53,450 nt of DNA from positions 1 through 53,450 of the forward strand of contig NZ_DASZGI010000223.1 in NCBI RefSeq assembly GCF_035938995.1. Direction: 5' to 3'. A program made the translations under genes and the position numbers. This DNA is from DASZGI01 sp035938995. GTDB lineage: Bacteria > Actinomycetota > Actinomycetes > Streptomycetales > Catenulisporaceae. Position 1 is the stretch's first letter. Every line of letters begins with the position of its first letter. The notes under the pieces were generated by a model, which was not told where the DNA came from, ran no database searches, and worked only from the letters and a program-made list of their open reading frames with translations. Shown here piece by piece: positions 42,974 to 51,537 of this stretch.

Positions 42974-43927
42974 ATGGTCTCAGCCATGGTGCCTCATTCC
43001 GTGCCTGAAGTGTCAGCAGTCCCGGAGATAACAGCAGCCGTGTCCAAGCCGGTGGCTCCGGGGCGGGAGAGTGCAACCTCGACCGTGGCGAGGTGCGTGA
43101 CCTCGGAAGCGGCCGCCCCGAACCACGCCGTCAGCGCCACCGGCGCGGCGGCGTTCTTCGATCTGGACAACACGCTCATCCAAGGCGCGTCGCTGTTCCA
43201 CCTGGCCAGGGGGCTGGCCGCGCACCGGTTTCTGAGCGGTCGCGAGGTCGCCAAGTTCGGCTGGGACCAGTTCACCTTCCGGATGCGGGGCGAGCGGGCC
43301 GGGCAGCTGGAGACCACCCGCAACCGCGCGCTGTCCTTCATCGCCGGCCACACCGCCAGCGAGCTCGTACAGATCTGCCACGACATCTTCGACGACTACA
43401 TGGAGTCGAAGATCTGGCCGGGCACCCGGGCGCTGGCCCAGGCCCACCTCGGCCGGGGCGAGCCGGTCTGGCTGCTGACCGCCGCGCCGACGGAGCTCGC
43501 CCAGATCGTCTCGGACCGGCTCGGCTTCAGCGGGGCGCTGGGCACCGTCGCCGAACGGGTGGACGGGGTGTATTCGGGCCGTTTGTGCGGACAAGTCCTG
43601 CATGGACCTGCCAAAGGCGCCGCGATGCGAGCGTTGGCGGACCGTGAGGGCTACCGTCTTTCCTCATGCCATGCCTACTCCGACTCGGCGAACGATCTGC
43701 CGATGCTCACCGCGGTCGGCTACCCGCACGCGGTGAACCCGGACCACCGGCTGAAGCAGTACGCGGTGAAGCAGGGCTGGCCGGTCGTCGAGTACCGCGC
43801 CGGCGTCAGGTTCCTGCGGGTGGGCCTCCCGGCCGCGGCGGGGATCGGGGCCACCGCGGGTGCCGTGTCGGCGGGCGTGGCGCTGCGCCGCGCCGGGCGC
43901 CGCAGAGCCGAAGTGACACGCCATTAG
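42974..43927 (+). CDS. HAD-IB family phosphatase (SerB-like)
   Basis: The 317-residue protein has HAD motif I FFDLDNTLI (nucleophile Asp63), motif II LLTAAP, a Lys (GPAKGAA) as motif III and motif IV YSDSANDLPML. A variable N-terminus (about 1-55) precedes it, and a C-terminal hydrophobic stretch (AAGIGATAGAVSAGVAL) may anchor it in the membrane. Such SerB-like proteins dephosphorylate small molecules or phospholipids. ATG 42974 and an ATG four codons later (42986) are both possible, neither with a strong ribosome binding site. Confidence 0.83.
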   Translation: MVSAMVPHSVPEVSAVPEITAAVSKPVAPGRESATSTVARCVTSEAAAPNHAVSATGAAAFFDLDNTLIQGASLFHLARGLAAHRFLSGREVAKFGWDQFTFRMRGERAGQLETTRNRALSFIAGHTASELVQICHDIFDDYMESKIWPGTRALAQAHLGRGEPVWLLTAAPTELAQIVSDRLGFSGALGTVAERVDGVYSGRLCGQVLHGPAKGAAMRALADREGYRLSSCHAYSDSANDLPMLTAVGYPHAVNPDHRLKQYAVKQGWPVVEYRAGVRFLRVGLPAAAGIGATAGAVSAGVALRRAGRRRAEVTRH

Positions 43928-44264
43928 TTCCGAGCACAGGTACGCGTGCCTGCTTAAGGCGCTGCTCTACATGCGTTTTGCGTACTTGCAGTAATCTCTC
44001 GGTCACAAAGCGGTATCCTCATGGAGCGCTCGGCACGTCCGGGCCGGTCGTACCAAACCCGCACACGAGGGGTGAGATTTTCCCTACGATGTGGAGACGG
44101 CCAACAAGCGGTGATCGCCTACGCACGCTCGGTCATGACCGGTCCGCCGGTCCGACCGGAAGGTCCGCAGCCCACGCGGGCCGCTGCCCCGGCGCCGTAC
44201 CGGAGCCGCGCTTCCGCGGCGGCTCGCGGTGAACTGACGCGAGCCCTCGAACAGCTGGAGTCCC
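43928..44264. other. Upstream region of the sigma factor gene
   Basis: In these 337 bases before GTG 44265 no gene is seen. A near-palindrome CAGGTACGCGTGCCTG lies at 43937-43952, close to the end of the HAD gene, and could be a weak terminator. The sigma factor promoter should lie here but cannot be pinned by eye. Confidence 0.45.
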
Positions 44265-45083
44265 GTGCATCGAGACGTCAGAGCCGAGTTGAGCGGCCTG
44301 TCCGGCCTCCGGACGGCCGTTGCCGCGATGACGGCTTCGGCGGTTCCCCGCCAGCCGGCGCCCGCCGGTGCGGACCGCACCGGCCCCATCCAGACAGGCC
44401 CCACTCGCACCGGTGCGGTAACCGGTGGCCCGAGCCAGAACGGCCAGAACGGTTCAGGGCCTGGTGCCCCGACGCAGGCTTCCGGGCCGCATTCGGACGA
44501 CCGCGACCGCTTCGCGGACAACGCGAAGGACGCCGAGTCGCTGCGGATGCTCGCCCTCGTCGAGCTCGCCCAGCAGGGCGACGGCGAGGCCTTCGGGCAG
44601 CTGTATGACTCCTACTCAGACACCGTCTACCGCTACATCTACTACCGGGTCTCGAACCGGCAGCTCGCCGAGGACCTGACCAGCGAGACGTTCCTGCGGG
44701 CGCTGCGCCGGATCTCCACCTTCACCTGGCAGGGCCGGGACTTCGGCGCCTGGCTGGTGACCATCGCGCGCAACCTGGTGGCCGACCACTTCAAGTCCAG
44801 CCGGTACCGCTTGGAAGTGCCGACCGGTGAGATGCTGGATTCGGACGAGACGGAGTCGTCGCCGGAGGACTCGGTGCTGGCTTATTTGTCGAACAAGGCG
44901 CTGCTCGACGCGGTGTGCCAACTCAACTCGCAGCAGCAGGAGTGCGTGACGCTGCGGTTCCTGCACGGGCTGTCGGTGGCCGAGACGGCGAAGATCATGG
45001 GCAAGAACGACGGGGCGATCAAGACGCTCCAGTACCGGGCGATCCGCACCCTGGCCCGGATGCTTCCGGTGGATCTGCGTTGA
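44265..45083 (+). CDS. bldN: ECF sigma factor of the BldN type with pro-sequence
   Basis: The 272-residue sigma factor has an N-terminal extension of about 90 residues, rich in Gly/Pro/Thr, before region 2 (GEAFGQLYDSYSDTVYRYIYYRV, in parts; SETFLRALRRISTFTWQGRDFGAWLVTIARNLV). Region 4 is QQQECVTLRFLHGLSVAETAKIMGKN. The core is nearly the same as sigma BldN of streptomycetes, which is made as a pro-protein with such an extension. The start GTG 44265 has GGAG four bases upstream, and the N-terminal xLSGLxxLR pattern agrees with known BldN. It directs development-related genes in streptomycetes. The anti-sigma gene lies 349 bases downstream. Confidence 0.88.
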   Translation: MHRDVRAELSGLSGLRTAVAAMTASAVPRQPAPAGADRTGPIQTGPTRTGAVTGGPSQNGQNGSGPGAPTQASGPHSDDRDRFADNAKDAESLRMLALVELAQQGDGEAFGQLYDSYSDTVYRYIYYRVSNRQLAEDLTSETFLRALRRISTFTWQGRDFGAWLVTIARNLVADHFKSSRYRLEVPTGEMLDSDETESSPEDSVLAYLSNKALLDAVCQLNSQQQECVTLRFLHGLSVAETAKIMGKNDGAIKTLQYRAIRTLARMLPVDLR

Positions 45084-45180
45084 CGGACGATCATATAGGC
45101 GTGCTCGCGCAGTCGTCCTCGGCGCACTCGGCGCCGCCGCCCCCAGGCGGGTGGGACGGACCACTGGAGGGGTGCGTCGG

Positions 45181-45209
45181 CGTAACTCCGCAGCCCATGC
45201 CGTCGTTGG
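45181..45209 (+). promoter_or_regulatory. Candidate sigma BldN promoter of the anti-sigma gene
   Basis: CGTAAC (45181-45186) and CGTTGG (45204-45209), 17 bases apart, resemble the known sigma BldN -35 CGTAAC and -10 CGTTGA boxes (usual spacing 16 as I recall). They lie in the gap before the anti-sigma gene, about 220 bases from its start. This fits autoregulation of RsbN. Confidence 0.55.
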
Positions 45210-45386
45210 CCCTGATGAGAGTCGCCGGCCGGCCCGCCCCGAGCGCCGATTCGAGCCGATGTTCGGGAGATCCACTCGTCCGGGTGAATTTAGTCGCCTT
45301 GGGCGTGCTAGTGACCGATCAGGGCACAACCATGCGCGATCGGGGCGAGTCAAACCAGGCGTCGGCCCCGGTGCGGGACGGCCCAC

Positions 45387-45404
45387 GGCGGCGGAGGCGC
45401 CGCC
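45387..45404 (+). promoter_or_regulatory. Hairpin just before the anti-sigma ribosome binding site
   Basis: GGCGGCG (45387-45393), loop GAGG, CGCCGCC (45398-45404). It sits 13 bases before the GAGGAGGTGG ribosome binding site of the anti-sigma gene. It could act as attenuator of bldN read-through or affect translation; no U-tract follows. Confidence 0.4.
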
Positions 45405-45431
45405 CTGCAAGCGAGAGGAGGTGGCTGGCGA

Positions 45432-46724
45432 ATGGCTTCACTCAGTGAGCGCAGGCTCGCGGAGGAGTTCGACCTCGCGCTGGAGCGCGCGGCGGACCGG
45501 CGGCGGAGGCCTGCTCCGACGGCCGCCCCGATGACGTCCCTGGTCGCGGTCGTGCACCGGCTCGGCGAGGCGGACCGGGCACTGCCGGGCATGGACGAGG
45601 CGTTCCGGGCGCAGCTGCGCGAGCGGCTGGTGCGGCTCACCCCGGAGCTGGCGGCGGCGCCGGTGCGCTTGCCCGCACAGCGCGGCGGGCGCCATGCGGG
45701 CCTGCGCCGCGGCGCGGGTGCGCACGTGAACGGCACGCGGCCCGGCGGCGCAGCAGTCAGGCCGAGTCCGTCGAGTGGCGCGGACAGCGGGAAGAGCGGG
45801 AGCGGCGAGAACACGACCCGCGGCCACATCGGTCTGTCCGCGGCGTGGCGCCGACGGCTCCTGGCGGCCGGTGTGGGCGTGGCGGTGGCCACCGGCTCGG
45901 TCGGCGGGATCGCGGTCGCTTCGGCGGGCGCGCAGCCGGGCGATCCGCTGTACAGCGCGAAGAAGATGTTCGAGAACATCCAGCTGGAGCTGTCCGGTTC
46001 GCCCACAGACCGCGGGGAGCAGTACCTCAAGCTGGCGGACATCCGGCTCGCCGAGATCGACAACCTGCTCTCGCGCCGGGACGCGGACGTGCCCGGTTCG
46101 CCGACGGCCGCGTATCTCGCCCAGGCGCTGAACGATCTGCGCACGACGATCGGCGACGGCGGCACGCTGCTCGTCGGCCAGGTGCGCACGGCCGGAGACC
46201 AGAGCGCGCTGCACGCACTGTCCGATTTCCTCCAGACGGAGCGGCAGCGGGTGGCAGACCTGACCTGGCAGGTGCCGACGAGCCTGCAGGGCCAGCCGGC
46301 GCGCATCGTGGCCCTCATGGACCAGCTGTACCAGCAGTTGCAGCAGGCGGTCGCGAACATGCCCCAGAGCGGCGCTGCGGGACCGGCACCGACGCCCGGC
46401 GAAGGCGGCTCGCAGGGCCGTGGCGGCGCGAACGGCGGCGCGGGCCCCGGGACGACGCACGGCGGCAAGGGCGCGACCAGCGCGGCCGGACAGCAGAGCG
46501 GTCCTGGCGCGGGAGCCCACGGCAGCGCGTCAGGTGGACCGTCCCCGAGCGCGAGCGGCCCCGGCACCACGACCCCGAGCGCCAGCTCGTCGCCGATAAC
46601 CATAAACCTCCTGCCGCTGCCGATACTGCCGTCGACCAGCATCGACCTACCACCGCTGCTCGGGCTGCCGGGGATAGACATCGGGCTCGGGGACGGCGGC
46701 TCGAGTTCCACGCCGACTCCCTGA
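45432..46724 (+). CDS. rsbN: Membrane anti-sigma factor of the RsbN type with DUF5667-like domain
   Basis: The 430-residue protein has a helical N-terminal cytoplasmic domain (1-80; the sigma-binding part), a Gly/Arg-rich linker and one membrane helix (about 143-166). The extracytoplasmic region starts with PGDPLYSAKKMFENIQ, the hallmark of the DUF5667-type domain of actinobacterial anti-sigma factors. A long Gly/Ser/Pro tail follows. GGAGGTG lies about nine bases before ATG 45432. Its place downstream of the BldN-type sigma gene and its layout identify it as RsbN-like. It is predicted to hold sigma BldN at the membrane until development. Confidence 0.85.
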   Translation: MASLSERRLAEEFDLALERAADRRRRPAPTAAPMTSLVAVVHRLGEADRALPGMDEAFRAQLRERLVRLTPELAAAPVRLPAQRGGRHAGLRRGAGAHVNGTRPGGAAVRPSPSSGADSGKSGSGENTTRGHIGLSAAWRRRLLAAGVGVAVATGSVGGIAVASAGAQPGDPLYSAKKMFENIQLELSGSPTDRGEQYLKLADIRLAEIDNLLSRRDADVPGSPTAAYLAQALNDLRTTIGDGGTLLVGQVRTAGDQSALHALSDFLQTERQRVADLTWQVPTSLQGQPARIVALMDQLYQQLQQAVANMPQSGAAGPAPTPGEGGSQGRGGANGGAGPGTTHGGKGATSAAGQQSGPGAGAHGSASGGPSPSASGPGTTTPSASSSPITINLLPLPILPSTSIDLPPLLGLPGIDIGLGDGGSSSTPTP

Positions 46725-47090
46725 CGGGCCACCCGAGGTGCGCTTCCGGCGGGTACCGGGAGACGTACCTCGCGGCCACCCGGGGCGCGCCTCCGGCCAG
46801 TGCTGGGAGACGCACCTCGCGGGCTGGGCGGGCGGTCGCGCGTTCCGCGGCCGCGGCGGCGGCGCGCTGGCCCAAGCCGATGCGGGCGCGCCCCGCTGCG
46901 CACAATGCGAGCGGGGCGCGCAGCGGGGACAAGCCGCGCAGGCGTAGCAGCCGCGTAGGCGTGACAGCCGCGCGGCTCGTTAGTTCCCGGTCGCGGTTCG
47001 CCGCTCCCGTAGCCGCCAGGATCGCCGTCACACGGCCAGCGCGCGTCTAGAGGCGGCGGCTAGAAGAACGCGGTGAGAAGAAACCGGCTG
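46725..47090. other. Intergenic region with short direct repeat, no gene
   Basis: These 366 bases between convergent genes hold a direct repeat (GGGAGACGTACCTCGCGG at 46758-46775; one mismatch at 46805-46822) and the strong hairpin at 46886-46921. No coding region is supported. Confidence 0.6.
46886..46921. terminator. Strong bidirectional hairpin terminator
   Basis: GCGCGCCCCGCT (46886-46897) and AGCGGGGCGCGC (46910-46921) are perfect inverted repeats. The loop region itself forms CGCA-CAA-TGCG, making a 16-bp stem with one bulge. It lies between the convergent anti-sigma and acyltransferase genes. Confidence 0.85.
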
Positions 47091-48503
47091 TTAGAAGAAC
47101 ACAGAACGGCGCTGGAGCAGCAGGCGGTAGAGCGTGTCCTGGATCGTCTCGCGCACCTGGTCCGTCAAGTTGAACACCAGCATCGGGTCGTCCGCTGAAC
47201 CCGGGTCGTACGCCGAGGTGTCGATCGGCTCGCCGAACGCGATGTACCACTTCGAGGGCAGCGGGATCAGGCCGAGCGGGCCCAGCCACGGGAACGTCGG
47301 CGTCACCGGGACGTAGGGCACGCCGAGCAGGCGCGCCAGGGGCTTGATATCGCCGATCTTCGGATAGATCTCCTCCGCGCCGACGATCGCGGTCGGCACG
47401 ATCGGCGTACCGGTGCGCAGCGCTGCCGAGACGAAGCCGCCACGGCCGAAGCGCTGCAGCCGATACCGGTCCGCGAAGGGCTTGCCGATCCCTTTGAAGC
47501 CCTCAGGCCACACGCCGACCACTTCACCCGCCGTAAGCAGCCGCTCGGCGTCCGGGTTGCAGGCGAGGGTGTGGCCGGCCTTTCGGGCCAGCTCGCCGAC
47601 GAACGGCATCGTGAACACCACGTCTGCGGCCAGCATCCGTAGGTTGCGATGCGCCGGATGGTGGTCGGCCAGCGCGATCTGCGTCATGATCGCGTCCAGC
47701 GGCAGCGTGCCGGAGTGGTTGGCGACGATCAGCACGCCGCCCTTGTCGGGCACCCGCTCAAGCCCGCGCGTCTCGACCCGGAAGTACCGCTCGTACAGCG
47801 GACGGAACAGGCTCAGCAGCACGTTCTCGGTGAGCTCGCGGTCGAAGCCGAATTCGTCGATCTCGTAGTCGCCGGTGACCCGGCGGCGCAGGAACGCCAG
47901 GCCGCGCGAGGCGCGCCGCTCCCAGTCTCCGCCGCCGATCAGTCGGCCGACGGTGTCGATCATGTCAAATCGCGGGCGTGCGGGCGCAGAGGGCGCGGAC
48001 GCGTCGTCGGCCTCAGTCTCAGCTTCGGCGTCGGCCTCAGCTTCGGCTTCGGACGCTGACGACGCCTCGGATTCCGTGGCCTGGGCACTGTTCGCCGCCA
48101 GGTCATCGCCGTCGGCGACGGAGTCAGGCTTCTGAATCTTCTCGGGTTTGGGCAGCGCCTTGCGAGGACGGGCGCCGGATCCGGCAGAGGCTTTACCGGA
48201 CGACGATGAAGAAGGCTGCGATGCGCGGGCATTCGCGGCGCCATTGGTCCCGGTGCCATTCGTCCCGGTGCCGTTGGTCGCCGCGCCGTTCGTCGATCCG
48301 TTCTCGCCGGCGGACGCGGATTCGGGGCGGAGAGCCGAGCCCGGCTCGGGGCGGGACGGTATCGGCCGCTTCGCCCCCGCCGAGGCCCGCGGACGGCGGG
48401 GCGCGCCCGGTCCGGGCTGGGACTGGGGCTGCTCCTGAGCGTGCGACTCGTCGAGCCGGACCCCGTTCAGCCGGACGACTCCGACGTCGGACTTCTCGGT
48501 CAC
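47091..48503 (-). CDS. Lysophospholipid acyltransferase (PlsC-like) with long acidic N-terminal extension
   Basis: The 470-residue protein has a disordered N-terminus of about 165 residues with NGTGTNGTGTNG repeats and an acidic EAEAEADAEAETEADD stretch. The PlsC domain follows: VLIVANHSGTLPLDAI (the NHx4D catalytic motif), VWPEGFKGIGKPF and a SAALRTGTPIVPTAIVGAEEIYP-type block (in parts). GTG 48503 overlaps the stop of the epimerase gene (GTGA) and has GGAAGGA upstream; a GTG five codons earlier is less likely. It would acylate a lysophospholipid or a related acceptor at the membrane. Confidence 0.82.
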   Translation of the reverse strand: MTEKSDVGVVRLNGVRLDESHAQEQPQSQPGPGAPRRPRASAGAKRPIPSRPEPGSALRPESASAGENGSTNGAATNGTGTNGTGTNGAANARASQPSSSSSGKASAGSGARPRKALPKPEKIQKPDSVADGDDLAANSAQATESEASSASEAEAEADAEAETEADDASAPSAPARPRFDMIDTVGRLIGGGDWERRASRGLAFLRRRVTGDYEIDEFGFDRELTENVLLSLFRPLYERYFRVETRGLERVPDKGGVLIVANHSGTLPLDAIMTQIALADHHPAHRNLRMLAADVVFTMPFVGELARKAGHTLACNPDAERLLTAGEVVGVWPEGFKGIGKPFADRYRLQRFGRGGFVSAALRTGTPIVPTAIVGAEEIYPKIGDIKPLARLLGVPYVPVTPTFPWLGPLGLIPLPSKWYIAFGEPIDTSAYDPGSADDPMLVFNLTDQVRETIQDTLYRLLLQRRSVFF

Positions 48504-49612
48504 GACTCGTCCTTCCACCCGGAGGTCGCTTGTGCGAACGCCGTCTTCGTCATTGCCTTTGTCATCGCGTGATCGGCCAGCAGCCCGGCCAGCCGCCGCT
48601 CCGCCGAGGCGACCGCCGTCGGGGGGATCACCGGCCGGATGCCGGCTGCCTCGCGGTGGGCGATCAGCGCGGACGCGGTCGTGTGGCGCAGGGACAGGCC
48701 AAGCCGGGAGGCCATCCGCTCGGTGTCGAGTACCCGGCCGTAGGTGAGCAAACTCAGCTGATCCGCGGTGAAGTCGGCCACCCCGGCGCGCTTGAGCAGC
48801 TGTCCGAGGCTGGCGGTGGCGAACCGCGGGATCGGGACGGTCGGGCGGCCCAGGCGGCGGGCGATCTGCGAGATCGTCAGCGAGCCGGAGCCGGCCACGT
48901 TGTACGTGCCCGGGTGTGTGTCACCCGCCGCGACCCGTATCGCCCGCACCACGTCGTCGATGTGCACGAACTGCAGCCGCGGATCGAAGCCCATCACCGT
49001 CGGCAGCACCGGAAGGCCCAGGTAGTCCACGAACGCGGTCTCCACGTCGGGGCCGAGGAAGTTGGCGAAACGCAGGATCGTCACCGCGACATCGGGACGG
49101 CGCCGCGAGAAGCCGCGCACGTAACCCTCGACCTCGGTGACGTCCTTGCCGTATCCCGCCCGCGGCGGCTGGTGCGGCTGGGTCTCCTCGGCGAACAGCG
49201 CCGGGTCACGCGGGTGACAGCCGTAGACGGCGCCTGAGGACTTCACCACCAGCCGACGCACCGACGGAGCCTTCTGGCAGGCGGCCAGCAGCTGCATCGT
49301 GCCGATGACGTTGCGTTCCTTCATCACCGTGCGACCGCCGGCCTGCGACGGCGCGGCCAGCACGTCAAGGTGAAGCACGGTCTGCGGGCGCACCCGGGCG
49401 ATCAGCGACGCCACGGCCGGGGTGCGCAGGTCCACGCACTCGATCTCGACGCCGTCGACCCGGTACTCGGGCTTCGGCTCGCGTAGGTCCACCGCGACGA
49501 TCCGGTCCACCGGCGATTCGCCGGCCACACCGTGTTCGAGCAGGTCGTGCAGCACCGCCGCGCCCAGTCGCCGCGCGGCTCCCGTCACCAGGATCGTCCC
49601 GGACTCGCTCAC
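48500..49612 (-). CDS. NAD-dependent epimerase/dehydratase family protein
   Basis: The 370-residue protein has TILVTGAARRLGAAVL (Rossmann loop) and VKSSGAVYGCHP. A YGKDVTEVE block holds Tyr-x3, but with Asp-Val in place of the usual Lys spacing (YGKDV), so catalytic competence is uncertain. The C-terminus is extended by about 70 residues. It is translationally coupled to the acyltransferase gene downstream. Streptomycetes have the same pair beside BldN/RsbN. The substrate is unknown. Confidence 0.78.
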   Translation of the reverse strand: MSESGTILVTGAARRLGAAVLHDLLEHGVAGESPVDRIVAVDLREPKPEYRVDGVEIECVDLRTPAVASLIARVRPQTVLHLDVLAAPSQAGGRTVMKERNVIGTMQLLAACQKAPSVRRLVVKSSGAVYGCHPRDPALFAEETQPHQPPRAGYGKDVTEVEGYVRGFSRRRPDVAVTILRFANFLGPDVETAFVDYLGLPVLPTVMGFDPRLQFVHIDDVVRAIRVAAGDTHPGTYNVAGSGSLTISQIARRLGRPTVPIPRFATASLGQLLKRAGVADFTADQLSLLTYGRVLDTERMASRLGLSLRHTTASALIAHREAAGIRPVIPPTAVASAERRLAGLLADHAMTKAMTKTAFAQATSGWKDES

Positions 49613-49741
49613 CCGCTCGTTCGCCTCCCGCTCGGCATCAACCGGGCCGCCGGACGCCGCGAAAGCCGACGCGCGGAAGCCGGGCCCGCGGCCCCGGACA
49701 TCGAGACCGCCGCCCGCGTCATGGCCGGACGCGCGCCACGT

Positions 49742-49840
49742 CTACTTCTTGTTGCGGCGCTGGATACGCGTCTTCTTCAGCAGCTTGCGGTGCTTCTTCT
49801 TGGCCATGCGCTTGCGGCGCTTCTTGATGACCGAGCCCAC
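49742..49840 (-). CDS. Small ribosomal protein bS22
   Basis: The 32-residue product MGSVIKKRRKRMAKKKHRKL... is almost entirely Lys/Arg and matches the AURKAIP1/COX24-type peptide known as bS22 in actinobacteria. GAGGG lies six bases before GTG 49840. It binds the small ribosomal subunit near helix 44. The gene is a standard neighbour of the epimerase and excisionase-like genes. Confidence 0.92.
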   Translation of the reverse strand: MGSVIKKRRKRMAKKKHRKLLKKTRIQRRNKK

Positions 49841-50048
49841 TTGGAACCCTCGCTCACTCTTCACGGATGTTCAACAGGGCTCCAGGGTACCCGCACTGCC
49901 GAGTTCGCGAGAACGCGGCGGATCGATCCTAGGCACGCCGGGTAAAGCAACGGTCGAGCCCGGTCGAACGGACACGGTCAAGTTCACACGGTTGGGTTCA
50001 CCGGGTCAGCTCAGACCGTTCCGTCCCGCCGGGCTCACGACGCGCCGC

Positions 50049-50306
50049 TCACTCCGTTCCGACATAGGCTCCGGAGAGATACTCGCGCACCGCCTTCGCC
50101 GGGACCCGAAAAGACCGTCCGACCCGCACCGCGGTCAACTCGCCGGAATGGACCATCCGGTAGACGGTCATCTTCGACACCCGCATCAGCCCGGCGACTT
50201 CGGCGACCGTGAGGAAGCTCACGTCTTCGAGCCCGGTGCCCTCGCTGAAGAACTGAGGTGCGGAAGCGGTCGTGGGCTCAGCGTGCGGAGGCTGTGCGTT
50301 GGCCAT
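50049..50306 (-). CDS. Excisionase/BldC-like helix-turn-helix protein
   Basis: The 85-residue protein has a MerR-type helix-turn-helix: FLTVAEVAGLMRVSKMTVYRMVHSGELTAVRVG (in parts) and FRVPAKAVREYL. It resembles BldC-family small regulators. The first 30 residues (Pro/Ala/Ser) are variable. ATG 50306 has AGGTGG seven bases upstream. It probably binds repeated sites near its own or developmental promoters. Confidence 0.88.
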   Translation of the reverse strand: MANAQPPHAEPTTASAPQFFSEGTGLEDVSFLTVAEVAGLMRVSKMTVYRMVHSGELTAVRVGRSFRVPAKAVREYLSGAYVGTE

Positions 50307-50637
50307 GGGCGAACCACCTTTCGAGGCGCGCGGCGGCTCCGGCATCCCCTCCGTCCGGAGTCCATCAGCGTAAGCGCGTCATCTCCTACAGTAGTTGCCC
50401 CTGCTGCCAATGGGGAGAGCGATTCCGGATTATGGGGATATCCCTACCTCTTCATTACAGTGCCCGCTTCAGGCCCCGTACGCCAGTCGCGTGGAATCGT
50501 GCAACGTGCGCCACGGCACTTCGCGCGCCGGTCAGCGCGCCGAGGGCGCTCACCGGAGAACATTTGAGCGCCCGCTTGAGCGGCTGCCGCTCTTGATCGA
50601 ACTCTGTCTAAGGCACCCTCAACTCGTCCACGTGTGA
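50307..50637. other. Promoter region with a perfect 10-bp palindrome
   Basis: The 331 bases before the helix-turn-helix gene hold no recognised gene. GGGATATCCC at 50435-50444 (within TGGGGATATCCCTA) is a perfect palindrome and might be a regulator site. Confidence 0.45.
50578..50592. terminator. Short hairpin after the phosphatase-like gene
   Basis: GAGCGG, loop CTG, CCGCTC (50578-50592), about 45 bases after the stop (50638) of the leftward gene. It is a candidate terminator, shorter than others in the window. Confidence 0.4.
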
Positions 50638-51462
50638 TCAAGCCGTAGCGCGGGCGAGTATGTAGTCGCCGACGAGTTCGTAATGTTCGGGATCGCGGCC
50701 GTCGTCGAGAGGTACCGCCACCTGGATCGTGCCCTCCGCCTCCCCGACGAACAGCGCGGGGTCGTTGCAGTCCGCGAATCCGATCGCGTCGATGCCCGCC
50801 TGCCCGGCGCCGCCGCACCACCCGTGGTCGGCCACCACCAGGTCGGGCAGGGGCTCGCCGGAGCCGACCAGTTCGGCGAGCACCGCTCTGATGGGGCGCG
50901 CCGCGTGGCTGTGCACCGGGCCACCGGGGTCCTCCACCATGGCGACGCCGAGGAAATAGCGGATCTCCAGCCGCTTGCGGCCGTGTCGGGTGGAGGCGTC
51001 GTAGCCCCAGCCGTCAGCGGCCTCGACCACGGTGCCGCCGGCCGCCTCGAGGGTCGCCGCGAAGCGCTGGTAGAGCGGGCTGAGGTGGTCCGGGTGGCCG
51101 GTGGCGAACAGCACCCGCTGCCTCTCGCGCAGCGCGCGTCCGAAACGGGCCGCGTACCGGTCGAGGGCGTCGGCGGTGCGCTCCGGATCGATGGTGTCCT
51201 GGCCGTACCGATAATTTATCAGAGGGCTGACACCCGCCTTGCGGGCCATCAGTTCGAGCACGGAGTCGCGGGTCCAGTGCGCGGCCGGCTCGAGGCCGAG
51301 CAGGTAGTACGGATCGCGGTCGGCGAGCAGCCGGTAGTGCAGCAGGTTGTTCTCCCGCGGGGTGGCCACCGGGCCCGCTATTCCGGTCGCCACCAGGTGC
51401 GAGACCAGCGCCCGGCGGGCGGGCTCGATCTCCTCGGCGACGGTCGGAACCAGAGTGCTCAT
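50638..51462 (-). CDS. Conserved actinobacterial protein, annotated phosphatase-like in relatives
   Basis: The 274-residue cytoplasmic protein has LFATGHPDHLSPLYQRFA, LPDLVVADHGWCGGAGQAG and FADCNDPALF. The conserved Asp/His pattern (VVADHGWCGG) could bind metal. It has no signal peptide and no membrane segment. I recall similar proteins labelled phosphatase in Streptomyces, but cannot confirm a motif that proves it. It is separated from the MacB-type gene by 75 bases on the same strand. Confidence 0.6.
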   Translation of the reverse strand: MSTLVPTVAEEIEPARRALVSHLVATGIAGPVATPRENNLLHYRLLADRDPYYLLGLEPAAHWTRDSVLELMARKAGVSPLINYRYGQDTIDPERTADALDRYAARFGRALRERQRVLFATGHPDHLSPLYQRFAATLEAAGGTVVEAADGWGYDASTRHGRKRLEIRYFLGVAMVEDPGGPVHSHAARPIRAVLAELVGSGEPLPDLVVADHGWCGGAGQAGIDAIGFADCNDPALFVGEAEGTIQVAVPLDDGRDPEHYELVGDYILARATA

Positions 51463-51537
51463 GAAAACGAGCGTAGCGGCACGGCCGCCGCCACGACGGG
51501 GAAGGATCGCATCACGGACCGCGCAACCACCCGGCGG

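Noticed and set aside
50435..50444. GGGATATCCC palindrome as a specific operator
   Set aside because: A 10-bp palindrome alone is weak evidence, and I know of no regulator with this site; noted only in the intergenic entry.
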